Shown here in pieces: positions 55,033 to 64,000 of a DNA stretch of 64,000 nt. Each line of letters starts with the position of its first letter. The first letter of the stretch is position 1. The notes beneath the pieces were generated by a model. It did no database searches. It worked only from the letters and a program-made list of their open reading frames with translations, and was not told the DNA's origin. Origin of the DNA: Myxococcota bacterium (lineage in GTDB: Bacteria; Myxococcota_A; UBA9160; UBA4427); the NCBI GenBank assembly GCA_028823175.1, contig JAPKBZ010000005.1, forward strand, positions 30,515 through 94,514. Reading direction: 5' to 3'. The translations under genes were made by a program, and so were the position numbers.

Positions 55033-56769
55033 ATGGCTGATAGAAAAACGGACAGGCTTATTCGCGTTGATATGACGCGGCAGACCGCGACGATCGAGTC
55101 GTTTCCCGAGAAGTGGAAATTGTTGGGCGGCCGGGGCCTCTCCGCACGAATTCTTCTCGAGGAGTGCGATCCCACATGCGACCCTCTCGAGGCGGAGAAT
55201 GTCTTTGTTCTTGCCCCCGGCTTGCTCGCCGGAAGCAGTGCACCGACTTCGGGTCGATTGTCTGTTGGAGGCAAGAGCCCGCTCACAGGCGGGATCAAAG
55301 AAGCCAATGTGGGTGGCGACGCGGGGCAGGATCTGATGAAACTCGGCTACCGCGCCGTCATCGTGACCGGAAAGCCGGAAAACCCAGATCTTCGTTACGG
55401 CCTTTCCGTCTTCGCGGATGAGGTGACAGTCGTTGGCGCAGACGAGCACAAGGGCAAGTGGAATTACCCTTTGATTGAAGATCTCTGCAAGGTGTATTCC
55501 AAAAAGGCGTCCTTTGTCTCAATCGGTCCCGCCGGCGAGTTGTTGCTTGCCGGGGCATCGGTGGCCTGCACCGATCATTCCCAGGACAGGCACCCGGCGC
55601 GCCATGCGGGCCGAGGCGGCCTGGGGGCGGTGATGGGGAGCAAAGGGCTGAAATTTTTCGTGATTGAAGCGGGGGGGACCCGGGCGCGAAAGCCGGTGGA
55701 TAAAACCTTCTTTCAGCTTTCGAAGAAATACACTCGAGAGTTCGTTGCCGGACCTGGACAGGAACCCTTCCCCAAGTGGGGAACGAGTGTCATCTGCGAA
55801 GAGGCCAATTCGATCTATACGTTCCCCTACAAAAATCGTGTGGAGGGGCGTTCTCCCGATGTGGAAACCCTGGATGGCATGCGCATCGTCGAGAGTTTTG
55901 AGACTCGTGGCGGAGGGATGCATAATTGTTTGACCGGCTGCATCGTCAAGTGCAGCAATATCGTTCACGATGCCAACGGGGAATACAAGACCTCGGGCTT
56001 GGAGTTTGAAACCCTGACCATGCTCGGTTCTAATTGCGCCATTGCCCACTGGGAAGACGTCGCGGATTTGGACAGGCTCTGCGACGATATTGGTCTCGAT
56101 ACGATAGAGATGGGTGCGGCGATTGGTGTCTATATGGATGCTGGGGGCATGGAATTCGGGGACGCTGAAGGTGCCAAGCGTCTGGTGCGCGAGATCGCCG
56201 AAGGAACCGAAATCGGACGCGCCATCGGAAATGGAGCGGCCACAATCGGTCGCTTGAAGAACCACCACAGGGTTCCGAGCGTCAAGGGCCAGGCCATCCC
56301 GGCCTGGGACCCGCGCCCCCTAAAGTCCGCTGGCGTGACCTATTGCACGAGCGCCATGGGGGCAGACCACACGGCAGGTCTGGTCGTTGATCCCGGCATG
56401 GCCCCGGAGGAGTTCGTGCGAAGCTCCCAGGAAAGCCAGATCCTCAACGCGGTGGTCGATTCGTCGGGATTCTGTCAGTTCCTGATGCCCAATATCGTTG
56501 AGATCGGGGAGTTCTATTCTAGCTTCCTCGGCACATCGATTAGCCGGGAAGAGATGGCCGACATGGGCTGGCGATGCCTCGAGGACGAGTGGGAATTCAA
56601 CCGACGGGCGGGCTTTGGCCCGGAAGACGACAAGATGGCCCCGTGCATGGCCGAGGATGTTATTGGCGATGAAGTCAAGTTTGTGTGGGATGTGCCGGAT
56701 AGCGTGGTCGCCACGGCGTATGAGCGATTTGAGGCCCGGGAAGAACTTTTTGAAATGCGGCCAAGTTGA
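55033..56769 (+). CDS. Aldehyde:ferredoxin oxidoreductase (tungsten/molybdenum, AOR family)
   Basis: LLGGRGLSARILLEE; GMHNCLTGCIVKCSN (CX3CX3C) and distal Cys in DSSGFCQFL. Confidence 0.9.
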   Translation: MADRKTDRLIRVDMTRQTATIESFPEKWKLLGGRGLSARILLEECDPTCDPLEAENVFVLAPGLLAGSSAPTSGRLSVGGKSPLTGGIKEANVGGDAGQDLMKLGYRAVIVTGKPENPDLRYGLSVFADEVTVVGADEHKGKWNYPLIEDLCKVYSKKASFVSIGPAGELLLAGASVACTDHSQDRHPARHAGRGGLGAVMGSKGLKFFVIEAGGTRARKPVDKTFFQLSKKYTREFVAGPGQEPFPKWGTSVICEEANSIYTFPYKNRVEGRSPDVETLDGMRIVESFETRGGGMHNCLTGCIVKCSNIVHDANGEYKTSGLEFETLTMLGSNCAIAHWEDVADLDRLCDDIGLDTIEMGAAIGVYMDAGGMEFGDAEGAKRLVREIAEGTEIGRAIGNGAATIGRLKNHHRVPSVKGQAIPAWDPRPLKSAGVTYCTSAMGADHTAGLVVDPGMAPEEFVRSSQESQILNAVVDSSGFCQFLMPNIVEIGEFYSSFLGTSISREEMADMGWRCLEDEWEFNRRAGFGPEDDKMAPCMAEDVIGDEVKFVWDVPDSVVATAYERFEAREELFEMRPS

Positions 56770-56853
56770 TCGGGGGTAGGCGCCGAGTCGAGTCAGGCAC
56801 GCATATGGACCCCGACCTGGATGTGGGTACGGACAGAAGAGACGGAGTAGGCG

Positions 56854-58212
56854 ATGAGTGAATCAGCGATTCGAATAGTGACCGAGATCCCCGGACCGGG
56901 GAGCCAGGCGATTGTGGCCCGAAGAGAGGCGGCAACGCCCCAGGGTGCCGCGAAGCTGACAGGGCTTGCCATCGAACGGGGCGAGGGCTCGCGAGTCGAA
57001 GATGTCGACGGCAACCGCTTCATCGATATGGCCGGAGGGATTGGTGTCCTCGCCGTGGGACATTGCCCGGAGGGTGTCAGCCGGGCCATGATCGAGCAGG
57101 CGGATAAGCTGATTCATATGTGCGCCATCGTGGGCAGTTACGAACTCTACGTCCAGGTGGCCGAGCGTCTCAACGCGATTACGCCCGGGGATTTCGAGAA
57201 GAAGACCCTGCTGGTGAATACCGGCGCCGAAGCCGTCGAGGCGGCGGTGGGCCTCGCGCGGGTCCATAGCGGGCGCCAGGGTGTTGTCGTCTTCGAGGGC
57301 GCCTATCACGGGCGCTCGAATCTCACCATGTCGATGACCTCCAAGTTCTCCCTTTTCAAAAAAGGCTTTGGCCCCTTCGCCCCCGAGGTCTACCGTTTTC
57401 CCTTCCCCTACAACTACCGCCGGCCCGCCGGAATGAGCGAGGAGCAATTTGTCGAAGAGCAGATCCAGCGGCTCTCGGAATGTTTTGTCTCGGTGGTGGA
57501 TCCGAGCCATGTAGCGGCGGTTGTGGTCGAGCCGGTCCAGGGCGAGGGCGGCTTCTTGCCCGCACCGGCGAGTTGGCTGGTTCGCCTCCGAGAAATTTGC
57601 GACGAGCACGGCATCGTGCTGATCGCCGATGAAGTCCAGAGCGGCATGGGGCGAACGGGTGAACTCTTCGCCATGGAGCATTCGGGCGTGATTCCCGACA
57701 TGGTGACCACTGCGAAGTCCCTGGCAGCGGGAATGCCCCTGGGCGCCGTGGTTGGGCGTGCTGAGATTATGGATTCGGCGCATCCCGGCGGGCTTGGCGG
57801 CACCTACAGCGGCAATCCCCTGGCGTGCGCCGCGGCCCTCGAAGCTATGGATACGATCGCGACCCCCGAATTTCTCGCCCGGGCACGCGAGGTCGGCGTA
57901 CAGATGCGGGAGCGCATGGAAAAATTGGCCGAGCGTTTCCCCAAAATGGTCGGAGATGTGAGGGGCTTGGGGCCGATGCTGGCCATGGAGATCGTGCAGG
58001 ACGGCGACCCCCTAAAACCCTGCATGGAAACCACCGCGGCAATTACGGCAGAGACCCTGATCCGGGGTGTGATAACCATTCGCGCGGGGCTTTACTCGAA
58101 TTGTGTGCGTTTCCTGCCGCCTCTGAATATCTCGGATGCGGATCTCCGGGAAGCGATGGACGTGGTCGAAGAGGCGGTGGCGGCAGTGGCCGCTCGCCGA
58201 GCGGAGGCGTGA
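56854..58212 (+). CDS. Class III pyridoxal-phosphate aminotransferase (GabT-like)
   Basis: NTGAEAVEAAVGLAR, FEGAYHGRSN, LIADEVQSGMGRTG, TTAKSLAAGMPLGAVVG. Confidence 0.92.
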   Translation: MSESAIRIVTEIPGPGSQAIVARREAATPQGAAKLTGLAIERGEGSRVEDVDGNRFIDMAGGIGVLAVGHCPEGVSRAMIEQADKLIHMCAIVGSYELYVQVAERLNAITPGDFEKKTLLVNTGAEAVEAAVGLARVHSGRQGVVVFEGAYHGRSNLTMSMTSKFSLFKKGFGPFAPEVYRFPFPYNYRRPAGMSEEQFVEEQIQRLSECFVSVVDPSHVAAVVVEPVQGEGGFLPAPASWLVRLREICDEHGIVLIADEVQSGMGRTGELFAMEHSGVIPDMVTTAKSLAAGMPLGAVVGRAEIMDSAHPGGLGGTYSGNPLACAAALEAMDTIATPEFLARAREVGVQMRERMEKLAERFPKMVGDVRGLGPMLAMEIVQDGDPLKPCMETTAAITAETLIRGVITIRAGLYSNCVRFLPPLNISDADLREAMDVVEEAVAAVAARRAEA

Positions 58213-58215
58213 GGG

Positions 58216-59325
58216 ATGAGTGCAACTGAAAAGAGGGATGCGCGTGGCGGATCGCCTCGTATGCGGAAGATCGTCCTTGAAGGGTCACCCGAGAATAGGG
58301 GAGCCCATCACGGGGAGACCTACCGAGATGAAATCCGAGCCTACGCCGAGGATCGGGTGGCGCTCTCGGCCAACGGGAGTTGGTCGGGGCGCAGCGCAGG
58401 CAAGGAGGAAGTGCTTGCCCTGGCCGAGTCGATGCTGCCGGCGCATCGCGCCTACTCCGAAGACCTCTGCCTCGAAATGGAAACCATGGCGCGAGCTTGC
58501 GACCTGACCCCCGCCGAGGCCGTCATCGTGGGCGGTTTCACGGATTTCGTCGACGCGGTTCGCGCGACCGGGGCGGGCGTGCCCGACGAGGACGATTGTA
58601 CGGCGGTGGTCATCCCCGACGGCATGGCCGACGGGAAGGGCTTTCTGGCCCAGACCTGGGATATGCATGATTCGGCCACCGAACACGTGACCCTGCTCGA
58701 CGTCAAGCCCGACGATGGACCTCGAAGTTTCGTTTTCTCCACGGTGGGCTGCCTGGGACAGATCGGGATCAACGAGGCCGGCATCGCCATCGGGATCAAC
58801 AACCTGGCCGCCGAGGTGGGGGCCCTGGGCGTGACCTGGCCTCTGGTGATCCGTCAGGCCCTGGCCCAGACGGAGATCGAGGATGCCCTGCGCGCGATTA
58901 CCGAGGCCCCGCTCGCGGGGGCGCACCATTACCTGCTGATGGATTCCCACGGTGCCGGCTTTGACGTCGAGGCCATGCCCCAGGGCCATGCCATTCGGCG
59001 GCTCGGCGACGAGCCTCTGGTGCACACCAACCATTGCCTCGACGAAGTCTGCCAGGGCCACGAAGCCACCAAGCCCCCGGCATTGATGGCGTCATCCCAG
59101 GCGCGGCTCGCCAGGGCCAGAAAATTGCTGGACCGCCCCGAAGTCGGCGTTGCCGACCTGATGGCGCTCACTCGCGACAGCGAGGCGATTTGCCAAGTCT
59201 CCAAGCCCCCGTATCACGTCGAATCCTCGGGCGCGGCGATCATGCGTCCAGGCACGGGGGAAATGTGGGCCGTTTGGGGTCTGCCCAGCGAAAACGAATT
59301 CGATCTTTTTGAGTTTGGCCAATGA
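58216..59325 (+). CDS. C45-family autoproteolytic acyltransferase/hydrolase (penicillin acyltransferase-like)
   Basis: GSPENRGAHHGETYRDEI; candidate nucleophile in DEDDCTAVVI; AQTWDMHD; GINEAGIAIGINNL. Confidence 0.82.
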   Translation: MSATEKRDARGGSPRMRKIVLEGSPENRGAHHGETYRDEIRAYAEDRVALSANGSWSGRSAGKEEVLALAESMLPAHRAYSEDLCLEMETMARACDLTPAEAVIVGGFTDFVDAVRATGAGVPDEDDCTAVVIPDGMADGKGFLAQTWDMHDSATEHVTLLDVKPDDGPRSFVFSTVGCLGQIGINEAGIAIGINNLAAEVGALGVTWPLVIRQALAQTEIEDALRAITEAPLAGAHHYLLMDSHGAGFDVEAMPQGHAIRRLGDEPLVHTNHCLDEVCQGHEATKPPALMASSQARLARARKLLDRPEVGVADLMALTRDSEAICQVSKPPYHVESSGAAIMRPGTGEMWAVWGLPSENEFDLFEFGQ

Positions 59326-59948
59326 GTGAACTCGAGTACCGAACCCTGACCGAAGAATGGGCGCCGGCTTGCCGGCGCCTCGAACTCAGCATCTTCGAGC
59401 ACGCCAACCCCGATGAGTTGATCGCCGAGGAAGATTTCAGGGCCTACGCGCGGACCTTTCCCGAAGGCTTCTTTCTCTGCCTCGACGACGACAAGCTCGT
59501 GGGCCAGGCCGGCGGAATCTTCCTTGATTTCGATTTCGCTCACCCCCAGCACACCATCGTCGGAATCACGGGTGAGCATCAATGCGGGAATCATGACGCC
59601 GATGGGGATTGGTATTACGGCACCGATATCGCGGTCTCGCCCGATTACCGGAGGCAGGGAATCGGGCGGAAATTTTATGAACTGCGCAAGGGTCTTGCCC
59701 AGAAGCACAATAGGCGCGGGATCATCGCAGGCGGCCATATGCCCGATTTCGTCAACCATAAATCCGAGATGTCCGCGGCGGACTACGTCGAGAAGGTGGC
59801 CTCCGGGGAACTCTACGACGCGACCCTGACCTTCCAGCTCGAGAACGGCTTCGAGATTCGCGGAGTGCTTGAAAACTATATTGAGGATGAGGCGACCGAT
59901 GGATGGTCGGCTTTGATTGTCTGGGATAACCCGGATTATTCTCCCTAG
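59322..59948 (+). CDS. GNAT-family N-acetyltransferase
   Basis: DIAVSPDYRRQGIGRKFYELRKGLAQKHNRRGIIAGGHMP; ATGA overlap with the preceding gene. Confidence 0.87.
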   Translation: MSELEYRTLTEEWAPACRRLELSIFEHANPDELIAEEDFRAYARTFPEGFFLCLDDDKLVGQAGGIFLDFDFAHPQHTIVGITGEHQCGNHDADGDWYYGTDIAVSPDYRRQGIGRKFYELRKGLAQKHNRRGIIAGGHMPDFVNHKSEMSAADYVEKVASGELYDATLTFQLENGFEIRGVLENYIEDEATDGWSALIVWDNPDYSP

Positions 59949-60059
59949 GAGAAGCGTTTTCTTAGGGAAAGTCTGGTGCAGGGCCCGCAGCTCTCCGGAA
60001 TTATTTCGTAGCGCTCCGGTTTTTGGTTAATCCAATACGCTTGAATGGAGACTCGCTAA

Positions 60060-61388
60060 ATGGCCGTCCACTACTCAATTCCCAAATCCAATGCGCACTA
60101 CAAGAAAGCGGCCGAGCGACTCCCCTTGGGCGTGACCTCGAATTATCGGTCATGGGGCCCGGACGAAACTCTCTATGTGTCCCGTGCCAAGGGCGCTCGT
60201 TTGTGGGATTTCGACGGCAATGAGTATGTCGACTATAGGATCGGCTACGGGCCGGCAATCCTCGGCTACGGTGACGAGAGAGTCGACGAAGCCGCCCGGA
60301 AGGGCATGGAACTCGGAGGCCCGACGGCCCTCTCCACCGAGAGGGAATGGATCGTCGCCGAGCGCATGGCGAAGATGATCAGTTCGGTGGACATGGTGCG
60401 CTTCGCCAACTCAGGAACCGAGGCGGTCATGGCCGGTTTGCGCCTTGCTCGTTCGTTTACAGGCCGCAGTCGACACATCATGATTGAGGGCGGATATCAC
60501 GGTCTTTCGGACGGCGTCCTGTGGGAGGTGCACCACGAACGGGATGCCTCGGGCGAGGTGTCCTTGCAAGTCCAGTCCGAGGGCAAAGGCGTCCCTTCGC
60601 TCCTGCGCGAGCTTTTCGACACAGTTCCCCTGAACGATCCCGATGAATTGGAAAGCGTTCTCAAGGTTCACGGCGACGATGTCGCCACGCTCCTGATCGA
60701 AGTCATCTTGGGCAATGCCGGCGGGATCGTCTCCGAGCCGGGGTACCTCGAGCGCGTCCGGGCCCTATGCGATGAATATGGCGTTTTGCTGATGGTCGAC
60801 GAGGTAAAGACAGGCTTCAGAGTCGCCCGGGGTGGGGTTCAGGAATTGATGGGTGTCGATGCGGACCTCTGCACTTTCGCCAAAGCGATGGGGAACGGGT
60901 ATCCGATTTCGGCCCTCGCGGGTAAAAGAGAGATCATGTCGACCATCGGCCCTGGGGGCTCCGCCCAGGGAGGCACCTATGCGGGGCATCCCGTCTGCCT
61001 CGCTGCGGCGGAAAAGACGCTGGAGATCCTCGATGAAACCGAGGCCCTCGAGGATATCGTCCGTTATGGGGAGAAGATGCAAAAGGGCATTTCAGAGATT
61101 CTCTCTGCTCGGGGGGTCGCTCATGCGTGGAGTGGACATCCCTCGATGTCGGGAATTTTCTTCTCGGAGTCGGCCCCGCGAAATTACAAGGATTGGGTGA
61201 GGAGTGATTACGAACTCTACGAGGCGCTGGCGGCGCACCTGATCTCGTCGGGCATTCTTGTCGAGCCGGATTCTCGGGAGCCCTTCTTCGTTTCGGCCGC
61301 GCATGACGACTCTTGCTTGGATGAAACGATGGAAAAATTCGCGGTGGCTCTTGATTTGGCCCTCGATGAGCGTGCGCAGGCCAAGTAG
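60060..61388 (+). CDS. Class III aminotransferase (glutamate-1-semialdehyde aminomutase-like)
   Basis: NSGTEAVMAGLRLARSFTGRSRHIMIEGGYHG, LLMVDEVKTGFRVARGG, TFAKAMGNGYPISALAG. Confidence 0.92.
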   Translation: MAVHYSIPKSNAHYKKAAERLPLGVTSNYRSWGPDETLYVSRAKGARLWDFDGNEYVDYRIGYGPAILGYGDERVDEAARKGMELGGPTALSTEREWIVAERMAKMISSVDMVRFANSGTEAVMAGLRLARSFTGRSRHIMIEGGYHGLSDGVLWEVHHERDASGEVSLQVQSEGKGVPSLLRELFDTVPLNDPDELESVLKVHGDDVATLLIEVILGNAGGIVSEPGYLERVRALCDEYGVLLMVDEVKTGFRVARGGVQELMGVDADLCTFAKAMGNGYPISALAGKREIMSTIGPGGSAQGGTYAGHPVCLAAAEKTLEILDETEALEDIVRYGEKMQKGISEILSARGVAHAWSGHPSMSGIFFSESAPRNYKDWVRSDYELYEALAAHLISSGILVEPDSREPFFVSAAHDDSCLDETMEKFAVALDLALDERAQAK

Positions 61389-61471
61389 TCGATTCAGATT
61401 TCAACTCTTCGTCGCCTTGGTGCTCGCCGAAGATTTGAAGGGAATTCAAAGTTTTAGGCAAGGAGAATCCT

Positions 61472-63076
61472 ATGAGTGAACGCGATGTGGTGATCGTTGG
61501 CGGTGGTCATAATGGGTTGGCCTGTGCGGCCTACCTCGCACGGGCCGGTATGGATACCTTGGTTCTCGAACGGCACGCGGTGGAGGGCGGGGCTTCCATT
61601 ACCCAGGAAGCTTGGCCCGGCTACCAGGTCTCCTCTGCGGCCTACGTGATGAGCTTGATGCCCCAGAAGATCGTCGATGAACTCGAGCTCGAAAAATTTG
61701 GCTACAAGGTGACCGTGCTCGACCCCGACTATTTTGTCCCCTACACGGACAGCACATCGCTTGCTCTTTGGAGTGATCCAAATAAAGCTGCTGAGTCGAT
61801 TCGACAATTCTCCAAGGCCGACGCCGAGTCGTATATCGAGTTTGATCGTTATTTTCATCGGGTGGCCGATCTCATGCGAGATCTGCTCTTCGTGATTCCT
61901 CCGAATTTGAGTTTCTCAGAAATCCCGGGTTTCGTTCGTACGGCGGCCAAGCTCCGGCACTGGACGCGTAAGGACATCGCCGAGGTGGTCCGACTCTTTA
62001 CGGTTTCCGGCGTCGATTTTCTCGACGAATGGTTCGAGGATGATCGCGTTAAAGGCGCTTTGGGGACCCAGACGATTCTGGGTGCCTGGTGTGGACCCAT
62101 GAGCCCAGGCTCGGCCTACGTTTTGGTCCACCACTGGATTGGCCAGGTCAAGGGAGTCCAGGGCGCTTGGGGATGGGCCCACGGGGGGATGGGCGCGGTG
62201 AGTCGGGCGATCGGCGATTCGGCCCGGGCCAAGGGTGCTGAAATTCGAACGGGTGCCGCTGTGCGTCGGGTTGTGATCCGTGACGGACGTGCCGTGGGAG
62301 TCGAGCTCGAGGATGGCGAGACCATCCATGCCCGAAGAGTCATATCGAGCGCGCACCCAATTACGACTTATATGGACCTGATCGGCGAGGAAAACCTTGA
62401 CGCCGAAGTTGTCAAGAACGTCAAGCGCTATCAGACGCGCTCGGGCACAGTGAAGGTCAACCTCGCGATGAACGAGCTCCCCAGGCCCATGGGCTGGACG
62501 GGCCCGATGCCCGGCCCCCCGCATTCGGGCATCTTCGCGATTTCGCCTTCTCTGGAATACCTGGAGCGCGCATGGGACGATGCTAAATACGGGCGCTCGT
62601 CGGCGAATCCCTATATCGAAGGGGTTTTCCCCACCTATTTTGAACCCCAATTGGCGCCCGAGGGCAAGCATATGGCGCTCTTCTATACCCAGTTCGGCCC
62701 CTTTGAGTTGGCCGAGGGATCCTGGGAGACCGAGCGCGAAAAGTACGGAAAAAATGTCATTCGCATCGTGGATGAACATTGCCCGGGCTTCGCAGACTCC
62801 GTCGAACACATGGAGGTTCTCGCCCCTCCGGATCTCGAAGAACGCTTTGGACTGATCGGCGGAAATATTATGCAGGGTGAAATGTCGGTAAACCAAATGT
62901 TCTCGTTCCGGCCGATCCCAGATTATGGCGACTACCGCTCCCCCGTCTCGGGCTTTTATCTTTGCGGCTCGGGTACGCATCCGGGTGGAGGGGTTTCGGG
63001 AATTCCGGCGCGCAACTGTGCCCAGGTGGTCGCTGGAGATCGCCGCCGAGATCGGCTGCGATTCTGGCGACGCTGA
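61472..63076 (+). CDS. NAD(P)/FAD-dependent oxidoreductase, phytoene-desaturase-like (third paralogue)
   Basis: DVVIVGGGHNGLACAAYLARAGMDTLVLERHAVEGG and GSGTHPGGGVSGIPARNCA. Confidence 0.9.
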   Translation: MSERDVVIVGGGHNGLACAAYLARAGMDTLVLERHAVEGGASITQEAWPGYQVSSAAYVMSLMPQKIVDELELEKFGYKVTVLDPDYFVPYTDSTSLALWSDPNKAAESIRQFSKADAESYIEFDRYFHRVADLMRDLLFVIPPNLSFSEIPGFVRTAAKLRHWTRKDIAEVVRLFTVSGVDFLDEWFEDDRVKGALGTQTILGAWCGPMSPGSAYVLVHHWIGQVKGVQGAWGWAHGGMGAVSRAIGDSARAKGAEIRTGAAVRRVVIRDGRAVGVELEDGETIHARRVISSAHPITTYMDLIGEENLDAEVVKNVKRYQTRSGTVKVNLAMNELPRPMGWTGPMPGPPHSGIFAISPSLEYLERAWDDAKYGRSSANPYIEGVFPTYFEPQLAPEGKHMALFYTQFGPFELAEGSWETEREKYGKNVIRIVDEHCPGFADSVEHMEVLAPPDLEERFGLIGGNIMQGEMSVNQMFSFRPIPDYGDYRSPVSGFYLCGSGTHPGGGVSGIPARNCAQVVAGDRRRDRLRFWRR

Positions 63077-63112
63077 GCTTCGCCCGGCTACTCGGCACTC
63101 GTGACTGGGTGG

Positions 63113-63784
63113 CTAACGCCGGGTGCCCTCAAGGGCTGCGATCGAAGGCGAGAGCGAAACGCCGGTGAGCAGCCGGGGGTCGTCTTCGGCTGTGCCAAGC
63201 TGGTTGACGATGGGAAGGACGCCAGCCCAAACGGGGATGTCATAGTCAAAGTCTTCGTCATCGGGAGGCCCTTCCGAAATCTTCGCGGACGCGGATTCGA
63301 TGTGGAGACCAACAACTCCCGTCTGCTTGATTTCCGAATCCAGGGGGGCTCGGAGTTCCTCCCAACGTCCTGGAAAGGTGTGGTCCGAGATGATCTTGAG
63401 CGTGCGAAGTTTTTCGCTTTCGCCTTCGACCAACGATCCGGTTCCGAAGATTGTGGCCGACCTGTAGTTCATGGATGAGCTGAAGGCTGAGCGCGCTGCG
63501 ACGAGGCCATCGAGTAGGGTCACGTTTACGCAGACGGGTGCTCCCGACTCGAGGAGTTTTATGATGCGTGCCTTGCTCCCGCCGTGGAGGTAGAGAGTTT
63601 CGCCTTCGCGCCCGTAGATCATCGGCATAACGAAAGGGCGCCCGTCCTGGAGGAAGGCGACATGGGCGACTAGGCCGGCGTCGAGCACCCCGTGGACGGT
63701 GTCCTGGTCATAGCGCGCTTTTTCCCTGAGCCGACGAACCTTGTTTTCCTCGTTGATCGCGTAATCGCCCAAGTTGACCTCCAC
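63113..63784 (-). CDS. Pyridoxamine 5'-phosphate oxidase-like flavin-binding protein
   Basis: VLDAGLVAHVAFLQDGRPFVMPMIYGREGETLYLHGGSKARIIKLL. Confidence 0.85.
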   Translation of the reverse strand: MEVNLGDYAINEENKVRRLREKARYDQDTVHGVLDAGLVAHVAFLQDGRPFVMPMIYGREGETLYLHGGSKARIIKLLESGAPVCVNVTLLDGLVAARSAFSSSMNYRSATIFGTGSLVEGESEKLRTLKIISDHTFPGRWEELRAPLDSEIKQTGVVGLHIESASAKISEGPPDDEDFDYDIPVWAGVLPIVNQLGTAEDDPRLLTGVSLSPSIAALEGTRR

Positions 63785-64000
63785 CCGAAAAATCGGATTC
63801 GACGGTTAACTGCCCAAGCTGGCTTCTCTCGGGCACGGGCTGAGTTTAGGGTCTCGCGTCTCCCCCCTCCATCCCTCCCTAAAGTCGGCTGCTTTCCGGC
63901 GGGTTGGGATCCCTCAATCACGCTACCTTGGAAAAGGATCAGGGTTTTGAGGTTGGGCGAGCGACACCAGACGCTCGTCCAAGCAGAGGCGAGAGGGAAG

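Noticed and set aside
63785-64000. Terminal sequence with minus-strand ORF 63670..63921
   Set aside because: ORF overlaps the PNPOx-like gene in another frame and shows no family signature; upstream context is outside the window
1-64000. CRISPR arrays, tRNAs, rRNA, transposases, prophage genes
   Set aside because: Looked for and none recognised by eye; a tRNAscan/ISfinder/CRISPR search would be needed to exclude degenerate copies

Overview
GC-rich bacterial window, densely coded on both strands, with about 45 supportable CDSs and no rRNA, tRNA, CRISPR, transposase or phage gene that I could recognise. Most of it looks like a catabolic island for methylated and other amines (glycine betaine, choline, methylamine or guanidino-type substrates). 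Part 1 (about 1.4-14 kb): an SDR, a ureohydrolase, two Rieske oxygenases, then a corrinoid methyl-transfer operon (two MttB-family proteins, a homocysteine S-methyltransferase-like protein, a B12-binding corrinoid protein, DUF1638, a 'virulence factor'-family small protein, and a RamA-like ASKHA/2Fe-2S activase). Part 2 (14-26.5 kb): an acoABC-like 2-oxoacid/acetoin dehydrogenase, a single ORF fusing a BetI/TetR-type repressor to a complete Rieske oxygenase alpha subunit, a GcvT-like protein, two COG1233-type FAD proteins and a DAO-type oxidase. Part 3 (47.5-63.8 kb): formate-THF ligase, a TMADH-like flavoprotein, an SSS symporter with an unlisted 47-aa partner, a DAO oxidase, a MoaD-like protein, a W/Mo aldehyde:ferredoxin oxidoreductase, two class III aminotransferases, a C45 peptidase-like hydrolase, a GNAT and a third COG1233 protein. 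The middle (26.5-47.4 kb) is different: two FG-GAP/ASPIC-UnbV proteins, a PEP-CTERM protein, a sulfatase, a TonB receptor, a TPR lipoprotein surrounded by three paralogous membrane-anchored helical-repeat proteins, and a spermidine-synthase-like membrane fusion. The strongest novelty candidate is the TetR(BetI)-Rieske fusion at about 17.6-19.5 kb. Directly upstream are two abutting 18-bp boxes, each ATTG-N10-CAAT, that look like its operator. All family calls are from reading the translations; no database search was run.
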